From: Kribbella pratensis | Lineage (GTDB): Bacteria; Actinomycetota; Actinomycetes; Propionibacteriales; Kribbellaceae | Assembly: GCF_004365355.1 (NCBI RefSeq) | Contig: NZ_SODP01000001.1 | Coordinates: 1,991,473 to 2,055,472, forward strand | DNA: 64,000 bases | Direction of reading: 5' to 3' | Shown here: positions 8,491-16,997 of the stretch, one piece after another | How the letters are laid out: every line of letters begins with the position of its first letter | Numbering within the stretch: position 1 is the stretch's first letter | Translations under genes and position numbers: made by a program | The notes under the pieces: generated by a model | Told to the model about the DNA's origin: nothing | Seen by the model: the letters and a program-made list of their open reading frames with translations, nothing else | The model's database searches: none

Positions 8491-9264
8491 GAACTCGCTG
8501 GCCGCACGCAGGCGGGTCCGCAGCACCGCCTGCGTCCGCCGGCTGTCGAGCTGGATCTCCGACGGTTCACCCGGGATCGAGGGGAGCGCCTCCGGGTTGA
8601 GCCCGTCGCGGATCGCGATGAGCCGGCCGAGCTCGAGACGGCTCAAAGCCTCGGGGCCGGCGACATGCGTGATGCCGTTGACGTCGGACCTCAGCAGTTC
8701 CAGCAACGCCGACGCCAGGTCCGTGACGTGGATGGGGCAGCGGATGTTGCCGGTGTAGAACGCTCCGGGTTCGCCGGCGGCCAGCCGACGTACACGCTGC
8801 TCCTCTACCGAGCGGCCGTCCGACCCGACGATGAGCGACGTACGCGCGATCACCGCATCCGAGGCGATCGCGTGGATCGCCGTCTCCGCAGCAGCCTTCG
8901 CGGCGCCGTACGGCGTGATCGGGCACGGCGCCTCGTGCTCGTGGTACGCCGTCTTGCGCGGGCCGAACACCACATCGGTCGAGACGAACACGAGCCTGGC
9001 GCTACCCGCGGCCAACGCGACGTTGACCGCGCCGAGCGCAGTCGTCGCCCAGTCGTCCTGCCGGTAGGCGGTGTGGATGATGCCGTCCGGGCGCACGCTG
9101 CGGATCACGTCCCGCACCTGGTCGCGCCGGCGTACGTCGAGCTGCACTCCGCCCGGCAGAGCCTGCGAGTGGTACGCCGGTACGACGTCAATCGCTTGTT
9201 TTCCGGCGCAGAGCAGGAGTTCACGCCCCAGGAGACCTGTGGCCCCAGTGACGAGCAACCTCAC
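8479..9264 (-). CDS. SDR-family protein, dTDP-4-dehydrorhamnose reductase-like (RmlD)
   Basis: A 261-residue extended SDR. The N-terminal motif is LLVTGATGLLGRELLL, then VFVSTDVVFG, and the catalytic Tyr-Lys pair in PYGAAKAAAE. The layout is that of RmlD, which reduces 4-keto sugars, but no other nucleotide-sugar genes are nearby, so a true rhamnose role is doubtful. The ATG at 9264 overlaps the stop of the preceding gene as ATGA, which suggests translational coupling in an Lrp - P60-like - reductase operon reading leftward from 10580. Confidence 0.78.
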   Translation of the reverse strand: MRLLVTGATGLLGRELLLCAGKQAIDVVPAYHSQALPGGVQLDVRRRDQVRDVIRSVRPDGIIHTAYRQDDWATTALGAVNVALAAGSARLVFVSTDVVFGPRKTAYHEHEAPCPITPYGAAKAAAETAIHAIASDAVIARTSLIVGSDGRSVEEQRVRRLAAGEPGAFYTGNIRCPIHVTDLASALLELLRSDVNGITHVAGPEALSRLELGRLIAIRDGLNPEALPSIPGEPSEIQLDSRRTQAVLRTRLRAASEFLAA

Positions 9265-10100
9265 CCCACAACTCTATGACGTTCCAGCCGCCACCCCGCA
9301 GTCCGCGTGGCGCGTTTGACCTCGCCGACCGTTCGGACCTTCCGCGGCGTCATCCACGACTGCGACGGCTTGTGCAACATCCACCCGTCGCCGATGGTCA
9401 GCGCCGCGTGCTGGACCTGCGATGCGGCGTCGCGCCAGACGAACACAGTGCCCGGTACGTCGTCCCGCCCGCCGCGCTCCGTGTGGTCCGCGAGCCACTC
9501 CTCGAACGGCTCCCGCAGCATCCACACGCTCTCCGCGCCCTCGACTCCGCAGGCCGCCATGACAGTCCCGAAGCAGTTCGGCCCACTCCCGTCCGCAAAC
9601 GTCCCCGCCAACTCCCGAGCTCGCGGCAATTGTTTCGGCCAACTGCGAACCTCTGCATGCCTGCTCGGCCCAAGGTCCTCACTGACGATCTCCGGCAGGA
9701 CTCTGCCGGGCTCGGTCAACAGTGACTTCCACCAGACGAATCGGTGTCCGTCCGCCTGCTGCCGGATGCCTGCCCCGAGAACACCCGCCCACTTCCGAAC
9801 CGTCGGTACCGCCCCACGCCCGTAGTTCACCTGCGCACGCACCAGCGCGGCCCGGGTCGCCATCGGCAGCTCGCAGTACGCCGCCTCGCTCAGCCAGACG
9901 GTCCGCGCAGCGCGCCGGTCGATGTTGTAGATCCGGTAGGTGTCACGATCCTCTGGCGTCGGCTCGCGGTCGTCAGGCTCGAGTTTCCAGTCGGTCGCCT
10001 GCTTCTTCGTGACGAAGAACGGCTGCTCGTCCGGCGCGAGCCAGTTCACCCATCGCTCCAGCAGGTCGGGCGAGACGTCGATCCCCAGGACGGTCAGCAC
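9261..10100 (-). CDS. Uncharacterised protein with possible NlpC/P60-like Cys-His domain
   Basis: A 279-residue protein, GTG start, 12 bases downstream of the Lrp gene and coupled by ATGA to the reductase. The N-terminal half (about 1-150) is rich in W and R and unrecognised. The C-terminal half has GPNCFGTVMAACG (Cys near 176) and QHAALTIGDGWMLHKP (His near 232), the order and spacing of the Cys and His in papain-like NlpC/P60 amidases. There is no signal peptide or membrane segment, so a cytoplasmic amidase or transferase role is more likely than wall hydrolysis. The fold assignment is inference. Confidence 0.55.
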   Translation of the reverse strand: MLTVLGIDVSPDLLERWVNWLAPDEQPFFVTKKQATDWKLEPDDREPTPEDRDTYRIYNIDRRAARTVWLSEAAYCELPMATRAALVRAQVNYGRGAVPTVRKWAGVLGAGIRQQADGHRFVWWKSLLTEPGRVLPEIVSEDLGPSRHAEVRSWPKQLPRARELAGTFADGSGPNCFGTVMAACGVEGAESVWMLREPFEEWLADHTERGGRDDVPGTVFVWRDAASQVQHAALTIGDGWMLHKPSQSWMTPRKVRTVGEVKRATRTAGWRLERHRVVG

Positions 10101-10112
10101 CCGGCAACGCTC

Positions 10113-10580
10113 TCACTCCCGGACGGAGTCGGTCACCGGCTTTTCCGGTCCGCGATACCGCTGGGTCTGCGAGTAGACCAGGTTGGTCGTCGTACTCCCG
10201 AAGTCGGTCAGCTCGTTGACGAGCTCCTCGAGATGCGGCATCGACGCCGCCGCGACCTTCAGCGTGTAGCAGTCGTCGCCGGTGGTCCGCAGGCACTCGA
10301 GGATCTCGCGCCGTTCGGCCAGCAGCCGGTGCAGCGGCTCGTGCTTGTTGCCCGGGTACTTCAGCCGTACGACGGCCAGCACCGGGTAGCCGACCTTGGT
10401 CAGATCGACCTCGGCGCGATAACCGGTGATGACACCGATCGACTCGAGGCGGCGTACGCGCTCGGTGGTCGCCGACGCGCTGAGGCTGACCCGCCGGCCG
10501 AGCTCGGTCAGCGAGATCCGGGCGTCCTCCTGCAGCTCGCTGAGGATCGCCCAGTCGGTCGAATCGAGAGTCTCGGTCAC
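10113..10580 (-). CDS. Lrp/AsnC family transcriptional regulator
   Basis: A 155-residue feast/famine regulator. The N-terminal helix-turn-helix is LDSTDWAILSELQEDARISL followed by LGRRVSLSASATTERVRRLE. The C-terminal RAM/ACT-like ligand domain includes GDDCYTLKVAA and HLEELVNELTDFGSTTTNLV. It is the first gene of a leftward operon with the P60-like protein and the RmlD-like reductase, and probably controls them together with itself. The ligand is likely an amino acid by family precedent only. Confidence 0.88.
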   Translation of the reverse strand: MTETLDSTDWAILSELQEDARISLTELGRRVSLSASATTERVRRLESIGVITGYRAEVDLTKVGYPVLAVVRLKYPGNKHEPLHRLLAERREILECLRTTGDDCYTLKVAAASMPHLEELVNELTDFGSTTTNLVYSQTQRYRGPEKPVTDSVRE

Positions 10581-10673
10581 CTGGCCAATCTACCGGCGAT
10601 TCCCCGGCGCGAGGCGTCGTACGCCAGGAAGAATCTCTTCAGAACGCGATGGCTGCCTGGATAGCCTGAGGGC

Positions 10674-11522
10674 GTGGAACTTGGCGTGAACGTGCCGAAC
10701 TTCGGCCCTGGTACGAATCCGGCACGGCTGCGCGACTGGGCGCGCGTGGTCGAAGGACTTGGGTACGACCTGCTGATGGTGTCCGACCACGTCGTCATCA
10801 CGCCGGATGTGGCCGAGCAGTACCCGGCGCCCTTCTACGAACCGTTCACCACGCTGAGCTGGCTGGCCGGCATCACCGAGCGGGTCCGGCTGGGGACGAC
10901 GGTGCTGATCGCGCCGTACCGGCATCCGTTGCTCGTGGCAAGGATGGCGGCGAACCTCGACCAGCTCAGCGGCGGCCGGCTCGTGCTCGGCGTCGGCGCC
11001 GGTTGGGCGCGGCAGGAGTTTGAAGCGCTGGGGGCCGAGCATGGCCGGCGCGGACGCGACACCGACGAACTGCTGGCCGAACTCCGGCGCGCATGGGCCG
11101 ACACAGCCGACTACGGCGTCGGCAACATCCCGCTCTGGGTCGGCGGCAGCAGTCCGGCAGCCCTCCGCCGTACCATACGGTTTGGTACGGCGTGGCATCC
11201 GCTGCGTCAGCGCCTCGACCAGATGCGCTCGGGTCTGGACCAGTTGCGGACCATCGCCGGATCGCTCGATCGGCCGGTTCCCGGGTTCGCGCCGCGCATC
11301 CTGCTGCGGCTGACGGACAAGCCACTGCCTGACGACGAGCGCGTCGCCGGCGAAGGCACGGTAGAGCAGGTGATCGAGGACCTCGACGTACTGCGGGAGC
11401 TTGGCGCGCAGAGCGTCGTACTCGATCCCTATCAGGGCGACCCCGCCGAGACGGAACGGCCCGAGACGGCCTGGCAGATGCTCGCGACAACTAGAGACTC
11501 TTGGAGACGACGTGACACCTGA
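10674..11522 (+). CDS. LLM-class (F420-type) flavin-dependent oxidoreductase
   Basis: A 282-residue luciferase-like TIM-barrel protein; actinomycete members commonly use coenzyme F420. Visible are the N-terminal MELGVNVPNFGPG, GYDLLMVSDHVV (cofactor-edge His/Asp), RVRLGTTVLIAPYRHP, and GGRLVLGVGAGWARQEFEALG, a signature of this class. It starts with GTG at 10674. The last 11 bases overlap the deaminase gene, so the two are probably cotranscribed. Substrate not evident. Confidence 0.86.
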   Translation: MELGVNVPNFGPGTNPARLRDWARVVEGLGYDLLMVSDHVVITPDVAEQYPAPFYEPFTTLSWLAGITERVRLGTTVLIAPYRHPLLVARMAANLDQLSGGRLVLGVGAGWARQEFEALGAEHGRRGRDTDELLAELRRAWADTADYGVGNIPLWVGGSSPAALRRTIRFGTAWHPLRQRLDQMRSGLDQLRTIAGSLDRPVPGFAPRILLRLTDKPLPDDERVAGEGTVEQVIEDLDVLRELGAQSVVLDPYQGDPAETERPETAWQMLATTRDSWRRRDT

Positions 11523-11937
11523 AGCCGAAGAATTCCTGCGCCGCGCAATCGCACTGGCCGCGGCCGCGCGTGAAGCAGGCGACCCGCCGTTCGGCTCGCT
11601 GCTGGTCGGGCCGAACGGGACCGTGCTGGCCGAGGACCACAACACCACGATCAGCGAAGGCAACATCAGCTTCCACCCGGAGCTCAAGCTCGCCGTCTGG
11701 GCCGCACAGCATTTGTCACCCGAGGACGCGGCCGGCACGACCATGTACACCAGCTGCCAGCCGTGCGGAATGTGCACCGGTGCGCTCGCCCGTTCCGGGC
11801 TCGGCCGCGTGGTCTACGCGTTGTCAGGCGAGCAGCTCGACGGATTGAAGTCCACCGGCAGCTTTCCCGCCGTACCGCAGGAAGGACCTGCGCTGTACGA
11901 CGAGGCGCGCGTGCCGGTGGACGGGTACTACGTCTGA
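11512..11937 (+). CDS. Nucleoside deaminase-like zinc hydrolase
   Basis: A 141-residue protein of the cytidine/deoxycytidylate deaminase fold. Zinc ligands and general acid are present: His55-Pro56-Glu57 in SFHPELKLAVWAA, and Cys85 and Cys88 in SCQPCGMC. HPE replaces the common HAE, as in some guanine deaminase and tRNA-adenosine-deaminase-like members. GTG 11512 follows a ggaga site within the end of the oxidoreductase gene (11-base overlap). It may act with that oxidoreductase on a nucleobase-like compound, but this is inference. Confidence 0.85.
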   Translation: MTPEAEEFLRRAIALAAAAREAGDPPFGSLLVGPNGTVLAEDHNTTISEGNISFHPELKLAVWAAQHLSPEDAAGTTMYTSCQPCGMCTGALARSGLGRVVYALSGEQLDGLKSTGSFPAVPQEGPALYDEARVPVDGYYV

Positions 11938-11941
11938 GCTG

Positions 11942-12871
11942 TTACTTCACCGGGGTGAGGCAGAGCGTGTACTTGGTCGAGCGGTGCTGGTAGACGTACG
12001 ACGCCTCGGCGCCTTCGAACTGGTCGCACTGGCTGTCGTCGGTCGAGTCGTCGATCTTGCCGACGATCTTGTACTCGGCGTCGGACGACGTGCAGTCGAC
12101 GACCTTCACGTCCGGGTTCGACGAGGTGCCGTTGTTCACCACGCAGGCTCCGACGGTGGCCTTCGCCTCGGTCGAGTTCAGGTTGCCGACGACGATCAGG
12201 GCGATCACCGCGATCGGCAGCAGCAGCATCAGCATCGCCGGACGCTGGAACAGCGGCTTGCCCGGGTCCATCGGCCGGCCCGGGCCCGGCTGCGGCTCCG
12301 GCAGGCGCTTGAACTTCTGCATCGGGCCGATGTTCAGCAGCATCGTGATCGGGTTGATGATCGACGAGCCGATGCCCCACCAGCCCTGCCACAGGCTCTT
12401 CGACGTCATGTCGCGGACCGACGCGATCCCGCAGGTCCGGCAGAACGGGCCCTGCAACTTGAGGAACCGCATCAGGATGATCATCCCCTGGTGACCGCGC
12501 ACGGTCGCCTCGACCGCCGGGTAGCCACCACAGAACCGGCAGGTCATCTGGCCCTGCGGCGCGAACGACTGCTGGGCGCCCTGCTGCGGGAACGACTGGC
12601 CGAACTGCGGCTGGGCCGGGTACTGACCCTGCGGGAACTGAGCCTGCTGCTGGGGGGCCTGCTGATACGGCTGGCCGTGGAACTGCTGCTGGCCCGGCTG
12701 CTGACCGGGGTACTGGCCCGGCTGCTGCTGCTCAGGCTGGGTGTACTGCGGGAACTGCTGCGGCGGCGGACCGTAGCCGGCCGGCTGACCGGAGTACGGG
12801 TTCTGTGGCGGCTGGGGAGGGGATGTGGTCACGAATGGTTCCTGAGGCTTGGTCGGGACACGCTGAACCAT
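11942..12871 (-). CDS. PQ-rich membrane protein with zinc-ribbon pairs and LppU-like exported domain
   Basis: About 309 residues. Residues 10-110 are almost entirely Pro, Gln, Gly, Tyr and Phe repeats (PQQFPQYTQPEQQQPGQ and similar), likely disordered. Two CxxC pairs follow (TCRFCGG, CRTCG), resembling a zinc ribbon. A hydrophobic stretch with a Gly/Trp-rich segment and a clear transmembrane helix (AMLMLLLPIAVIALIVVG) leads to a C-terminal domain with about four cysteines (GACV, VDCT, QCDQF, LCLTP), like the exported LppU group. An internal GTG (VTTSPPQPPQNP) with agga upstream is an alternative start. Function unknown. Confidence 0.7.
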   Translation of the reverse strand: MVQRVPTKPQEPFVTTSPPQPPQNPYSGQPAGYGPPPQQFPQYTQPEQQQPGQYPGQQPGQQQFHGQPYQQAPQQQAQFPQGQYPAQPQFGQSFPQQGAQQSFAPQGQMTCRFCGGYPAVEATVRGHQGMIILMRFLKLQGPFCRTCGIASVRDMTSKSLWQGWWGIGSSIINPITMLLNIGPMQKFKRLPEPQPGPGRPMDPGKPLFQRPAMLMLLLPIAVIALIVVGNLNSTEAKATVGACVVNNGTSSNPDVKVVDCTSSDAEYKIVGKIDDSTDDSQCDQFEGAEASYVYQHRSTKYTLCLTPVK

Positions 12872-12927
12872 GGCACCTTACTCACCTCAATGGTCCATTC
12901 GGCCGTGGATATGCGACAGTTCGCCGC

Positions 12928-13362
12928 ATGCTGACCATCGGCCCTCTGACATCTACCGACCGTGACGCCTGGCAACGACTCTTCGTCGGCTACAACGAGT
13001 TCTACGGCCGCACGATGCCGGACGAGTTCTTCGACCAGGCGTGGACGAGATTCCAGCAGGACGTCGAAGTACACGCCCTAGGTGCACGGCTGGAAGGTCA
13101 GCTGGTCGGCATCACGCACTTCCTGACGCATGCGAGCACAACCGCGCCGGACTCCTGCTACCTGCAGGACCTGTTCACCGCTCCGGAGGCACGCGGCCAG
13201 GGTGCGGCGCGAGCGCTGATCGCGGCGGTCACCGACTGGGCACGCGAGCAAGGCTGCGGCCGGGTCTACTGGGCGACGCATGAGAGCAACACGACCGCAC
13301 GCCGGCTCTACGATCAGGTCGCCGAGAACCGCGGCTTCATCCTCTACACGATCCCGCTGTAG
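12928..13362 (+). CDS. GNAT family N-acetyltransferase
   Basis: A 144-residue acetyl-CoA-dependent acyltransferase. The acetyl-CoA loop is EARGQGAARALIAAV, and the C-terminal HESNTTARRLYDQVAENRGF segment is the usual GNAT helix and strand. Start ATG 12928 (MLTIGPLTSTD) matches the family N-terminus; in-frame sequence upstream belongs to the divergent gene's start region. It converges on the YafY-type regulator with a 19-base overlap. Substrate unknown. Confidence 0.85.
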   Translation: MLTIGPLTSTDRDAWQRLFVGYNEFYGRTMPDEFFDQAWTRFQQDVEVHALGARLEGQLVGITHFLTHASTTAPDSCYLQDLFTAPEARGQGAARALIAAVTDWAREQGCGRVYWATHESNTTARRLYDQVAENRGFILYTIPL

Positions 13363-14291
13363 CGGTCCGTGAGCTCGCGGCCGAGACGAGCCAGTTCGGC
13401 CTGGACCTCAGGCGGGTCGAGCACCTCGATCGACCCGCCCCAGCCGGCCAGTTCCTGGGCGATCATCAGGGGAGTGGGCGCCGAGATCTTCAGCCGGACC
13501 CGGTCGCCGTCCGCCCCGTCGACCTCGCAGTTGCGGCCGAGTCGGTCCTGCATCACCCAGACGTGCCGTTGGTCCATCAGGACCGTTGCCGTCAGCCCCG
13601 ATCGCCGTTCCTCCATCCGCTCGACGATCTCGCCCCAGGCTGTGGACAGGTCGAACCCTTCCGGCCGCTCGAACGTCTCCTCCGTCGCCTGGGCCGCCAC
13701 CACACGATCGATCCGGAACGTACGTTGGCCCCGGTCGGTCCAGGCGATCAGATACCAGATGTCGTCCTTGTCCACGAGTCCGAGCGGATCGACCATCCGC
13801 TCCGAGGGCTGATGCCCGCGGCCCGAGTAGACCAGTCGCACCCGGTTCCGGCGTACGACGGCATCTTGCAGGCTGCGTACCAGCTCCGGACGCTCCTTCG
13901 CGTGGGCGCCCCAGCGCGCCGGATCGATCACGACTGCCTCGGCCGCGGCCTGCGCGTGCTCGCGGAACGTGCCCGGCAGCGCTCGGACGAGTTTGCGGAG
14001 CGCCGCCTTCGCCTCGGGTGCGATCGACGCCGCGGGGCCGACAAGGAGGAACAACGCCTGCGCTTCTGCTGCCGTGAGTCCGCTCAGGTCGGTGCGAGCG
14101 CCACCGACCAGTTGCCAGCCGCCGTTACGGCCGGGCTGTGGATAAACCGGGATGCCCGCTGTGGACAACGCCTCGAGATCGCGTCGCGCGGTCGCGACCG
14201 AGATCTCCAGCTCCTGTGCGACGTCGGCCGCAGTCACGCGGCCGCGGGCCTGCATCAGCAACAACACCGCTACCAATCGATCTGCCCGCAC
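13344..14291 (-). CDS. YafY/PafC-type regulator (HTH and WYL domain)
   Basis: A 315-residue regulator. The N-terminal DeoR-like helix-turn-helix covers about residues 1-60 (VTAADVAQELEISVATARRD). The WYL domain starts near 150, with DDIWYLIAW carrying the namesake W-Y-L triad and TFRIDRVVAA after it. A C-terminal extension (WCX) ends the protein. WYL proteins sense nucleic acids or small ligands and often act in DNA-damage responses. A second WYL regulator follows divergently at 14400; the two share about 108 bases of intergenic DNA. Confidence 0.87.
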   Translation of the reverse strand: MRADRLVAVLLLMQARGRVTAADVAQELEISVATARRDLEALSTAGIPVYPQPGRNGGWQLVGGARTDLSGLTAAEAQALFLLVGPAASIAPEAKAALRKLVRALPGTFREHAQAAAEAVVIDPARWGAHAKERPELVRSLQDAVVRRNRVRLVYSGRGHQPSERMVDPLGLVDKDDIWYLIAWTDRGQRTFRIDRVVAAQATEETFERPEGFDLSTAWGEIVERMEERRSGLTATVLMDQRHVWVMQDRLGRNCEVDGADGDRVRLKISAPTPLMIAQELAGWGGSIEVLDPPEVQAELARLGRELTDRYSGIV

Positions 14292-14399
14292 GCTCCGATC
14301 GTCGCAGACAAACTGCTCGTCTCGTGAGCACTACTGTCTTTCTGTCGGAGGTGCACGCTAGCCTCGGTTCCGGACGGACACCTTCCGGAATGGTGAGCG

Positions 14400-15350
14400 A
14401 TGGCGTACGACGTGAGCCCGACAGCCCGGACCTTGATGGTCCTCGAGCTGATCCAGAACAGCCCCGGCATCACTGCCGATCAGTTGGGGGACAAGCTCGG
14501 CGTCTCCGAACGCGCCGCCCGCCGGTACGTCGCGATCCTGCGTGAGGCCGACATCCCGATCGAGTCCGTCCGCGGCCCGTACGGCGGGTACCGCGTCGGC
14601 CGCGGGCTGCGGCTGCCCCCGCTGATGTTCAGCACGACCGAGGCGCTCGGCCTGGTGATGGCGGTGCTGGAAGGACCGCGCGGCGCGGCGGACCCGGTCG
14701 AGAACGCGCTCGGCAAGATCATCCGCGTGCTGCCCGAGCAGATCGCCCGCTCGACCGACGCGATCCGCCGGGTCAGCGCCCGCGGCCCCGACCCGGGCGC
14801 CCGCACGCCGGAGCCCGAGATCACGGCCGCGCTGGTGTCGTACAGCACCGAGTGCCGGCAGGTCCGCATCCACTACCGCCGCCACCACGACAGCGAGTGG
14901 CCGATGGAGGTCGACCCCTGGGCAGTCGTCGTACGCCGGGGCCGCTGGTATCTCCTGTGCTGGTCCCACGCCAAGGACTCCCAACGCGTCCTCCGCGTCG
15001 ACAAGGTCACCAAGGTCGAGCCCCTCACCCAGGACTTCACGCCACCACCCGATCTGGACCCACTCGCGGCCGTCGAGGAGCACCTGGCCCTCGGCTGGAA
15101 ATACCCCATCGAGGTCATGATCGACGCCCCTCGCGCCGACGCGGCCTGCTGGATCCCACGCTCCATGGGCCGGCTCGAAGCCATCGACGAAACCCACACC
15201 CGCCTCCTCGCCAGCACCGACGAGCCCGACTGGTACGCCGCCCAACTAACCGCCATCCGAGCCCCCTACCAAATCCTCGGCAGCCCCGAAATCCAATCCG
15301 CCTCCCAAGAGTTGGGCCGCCGCCTCATCACCGCAAGCACCCTGGACTGA
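14400..15350 (+). CDS. WYL-domain transcriptional regulator (YafY-like)
   Basis: A 316-residue second WYL protein, divergent from the one ending at 13344. The helix-turn-helix is GITADQLGDKLGVSERAARR (about 23-42) with a GPYGGYRVGRG wing. The WYL core is RRGRWYLLCWSHAKDSQRVL. Its stop codon overlaps the ATG of the following hydrolase as TGATG, so it heads a chain of overlapping genes (regulator, hydrolase, DUF1905). It may regulate that chain; this is inference from position. Confidence 0.87.
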   Translation: MAYDVSPTARTLMVLELIQNSPGITADQLGDKLGVSERAARRYVAILREADIPIESVRGPYGGYRVGRGLRLPPLMFSTTEALGLVMAVLEGPRGAADPVENALGKIIRVLPEQIARSTDAIRRVSARGPDPGARTPEPEITAALVSYSTECRQVRIHYRRHHDSEWPMEVDPWAVVVRRGRWYLLCWSHAKDSQRVLRVDKVTKVEPLTQDFTPPPDLDPLAAVEEHLALGWKYPIEVMIDAPRADAACWIPRSMGRLEAIDETHTRLLASTDEPDWYAAQLTAIRAPYQILGSPEIQSASQELGRRLITASTLD

Positions 15351-16057
15351 TGCGACTGAACACCGTGACGTGGGGCTCCGGCGATCGCGTCGCCCTCCTC
15401 GTCCACGGCATGCTCGGCAGCGCCGCGCAGTACCACCAAGTCGGTCCCGCACTCGCAGAGCGTGGTTATCGGGCGATCGCGGTTGACCTGCCTGGTCACG
15501 GCGACTCTCCAGCGGCGCCGGACGCGACGATGGACCTCTTCGTGGACGCCGTACTCGAGTCTGTCGACCCCAAGCCGTCGCTCGCCATCGGCCACTCGCT
15601 CGGCGCAGTCGTTCTGTCTCATGCACTACCTCGGCTGCGTCCGGCTCGAGTTGTTTACGTCGACGTACCGTTCGACAGCCCGTCGGGAGATCCGCCGGCC
15701 GCCGACGTACGGGAACGATTCACCGCAGCTCGGGCCGCCCGTACCGAGCACCAGCTGCGCGCCACACGCCCAGGCTGGTCCGCCGAGGACTGCCGATGGG
15801 AGGCCGAGGCGGCAGCGAAGTTCGATGTGGACACGGCGGTGGCGCTCGAGCGGTCCTACCCCGGGCAGGTGATACGCCGGCCGACCATCCCGTCGCTGGT
15901 GATCAGGGCCGAGCCAAGTCGGTACTTGTCGACGGAGCGCGCTCGGGAACTGGAGGAGCTGGGATTCTCGGTCCGCTCTGTCCGTGGTGCGGGGCATTGT
16001 GTCTGGTACGGGTTCCTCGATGACTTCATGGCAACGCTGGACACGTGGGAGGCGTGA
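15350..16057 (+). CDS. Alpha/beta hydrolase
   Basis: A 235-residue hydrolase, coupled to the WYL regulator by a TGATG overlap. The oxyanion-hole segment is LLVHGMLGSAAQ, the nucleophile elbow is IGHSLGAVVLS, and the late catalytic histidine is in GAGHCVWYG. DLPGHGDSP is the classic loop after strand 4. Its own stop overlaps the following DUF1905 start the same way. Substrate not evident. Confidence 0.85.
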   Translation: MRLNTVTWGSGDRVALLVHGMLGSAAQYHQVGPALAERGYRAIAVDLPGHGDSPAAPDATMDLFVDAVLESVDPKPSLAIGHSLGAVVLSHALPRLRPARVVYVDVPFDSPSGDPPAADVRERFTAARAARTEHQLRATRPGWSAEDCRWEAEAAAKFDVDTAVALERSYPGQVIRRPTIPSLVIRAEPSRYLSTERARELEELGFSVRSVRGAGHCVWYGFLDDFMATLDTWEA

Positions 16058-16347
16058 TGGATGGGGTCGAGTTTGCGGGGGAGATTTGGTATTGGCGGGG
16101 GCCGGCGCCTTGGTACTTCATTACGGTGCCGGAGGAGGAGTGTGCGTACTTCGAGGCTGAGTCGAGCTTTGTCAGTTACGGCTGGGGGATGATCCCGGTC
16201 GTCGCGGAGATCGGTGGGACGGCGTGGGACACGTCGATGTTTCCGAAGGACGGGCGGTACCTGCTGCCGGTGAAGGCGTCGGTGCGGCGGGCCGAGGATC
16301 TCGACGACGGGGACGTGCCGACCGTGCGGTTGCGGCTGCGGGCCTGA
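16057..16347 (+). CDS. DUF1905 domain protein
   Basis: A 96-residue protein matching the DUF1905 pattern: a beta-rich core with WYFITVPEEE, GWGMIPVVAEIGGTAWDTS, LLPVKASVRRAED and DDGDVPTVRLRLR. The function of the family is unknown. ATG 16057 overlaps the hydrolase stop (TGATG) and has gggagg just upstream; GTG 16054 or 16045 are alternatives. It is the third gene of the coupled WYL regulator chain. Confidence 0.8.
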   Translation: MDGVEFAGEIWYWRGPAPWYFITVPEEECAYFEAESSFVSYGWGMIPVVAEIGGTAWDTSMFPKDGRYLLPVKASVRRAEDLDDGDVPTVRLRLRA

Positions 16348-16407
16348 AAACTGTCGGCGGTCGGGTCTAGCGTTTTGCGGTACATGAACGATGGGGAGGT
16401 AGCGGAA

Positions 16408-16956
16408 ATGTCAACGCTGGCTGATCGGCCGAACACGGCCTTGTTGGTGGTCGACGTACAGAACGGTGTCGTGGCCGAGGCGCACGAGCGCGATCAGGTC
16501 GTGGCCAACATCAGCACACTGGTCGGCAAGGCCCGCGCCGGCGGCGTCCCGGTCGTGTGGGTCCAGCACTCGAGCGACAACCTCGTGAAGGACAGCGACG
16601 AGTGGCAGATCGTTCCTGAGCTGTCGCGCGACGGCTCCGAGGCCCTCGTCCACAAGACCTTCCCCGACTCCTTCGAAGCGACCGACCTCGAGGACGTCCT
16701 TGCCCGCGCCGGTATCGGCCACCTGATCGTGAGCGGCGCCCAGACCGACGAGTGCATCCGCTCCACCATCCACGGCGCCTTCGTCCGCGGGTACGACGTC
16801 ACGCTGGTCGGCGACGCTCACACGACCGAGAACCTCTCGGAGTACGGCGCTCCGACGCCCGACAAGGTCATCGCCCACACCAACCTGTACTGGCAATACC
16901 ACCGGGCACCAGGCCGCACCGCCGCCGTACGGAGCGCCGACGAGGTGACCTTCTAG
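16408..16956 (+). CDS. Isochorismatase-family cysteine hydrolase
   Basis: A 182-residue amidohydrolase-like protein of the nicotinamidase/isochorismatase fold. The triad is visible: Asp16 in LLVVDVQNG, Lys83 in VHKTFPDSF and Cys116 in GAQTDECIRST, next to the conserved cis-peptide region. ATG 16408 is preceded by ggggaggt at 7 bases, better than in-frame starts at 16375 or 16384. A decayed relative of this family lies at 18825-19060. The substrate could be an amide or carbamate and cannot be read. Confidence 0.87.
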   Translation: MSTLADRPNTALLVVDVQNGVVAEAHERDQVVANISTLVGKARAGGVPVVWVQHSSDNLVKDSDEWQIVPELSRDGSEALVHKTFPDSFEATDLEDVLARAGIGHLIVSGAQTDECIRSTIHGAFVRGYDVTLVGDAHTTENLSEYGAPTPDKVIAHTNLYWQYHRAPGRTAAVRSADEVTF

Positions 16957-16997
16957 GCGACGGCGGGGGCGACGCTTGCCGCCTCCGGCTCGCCGAT

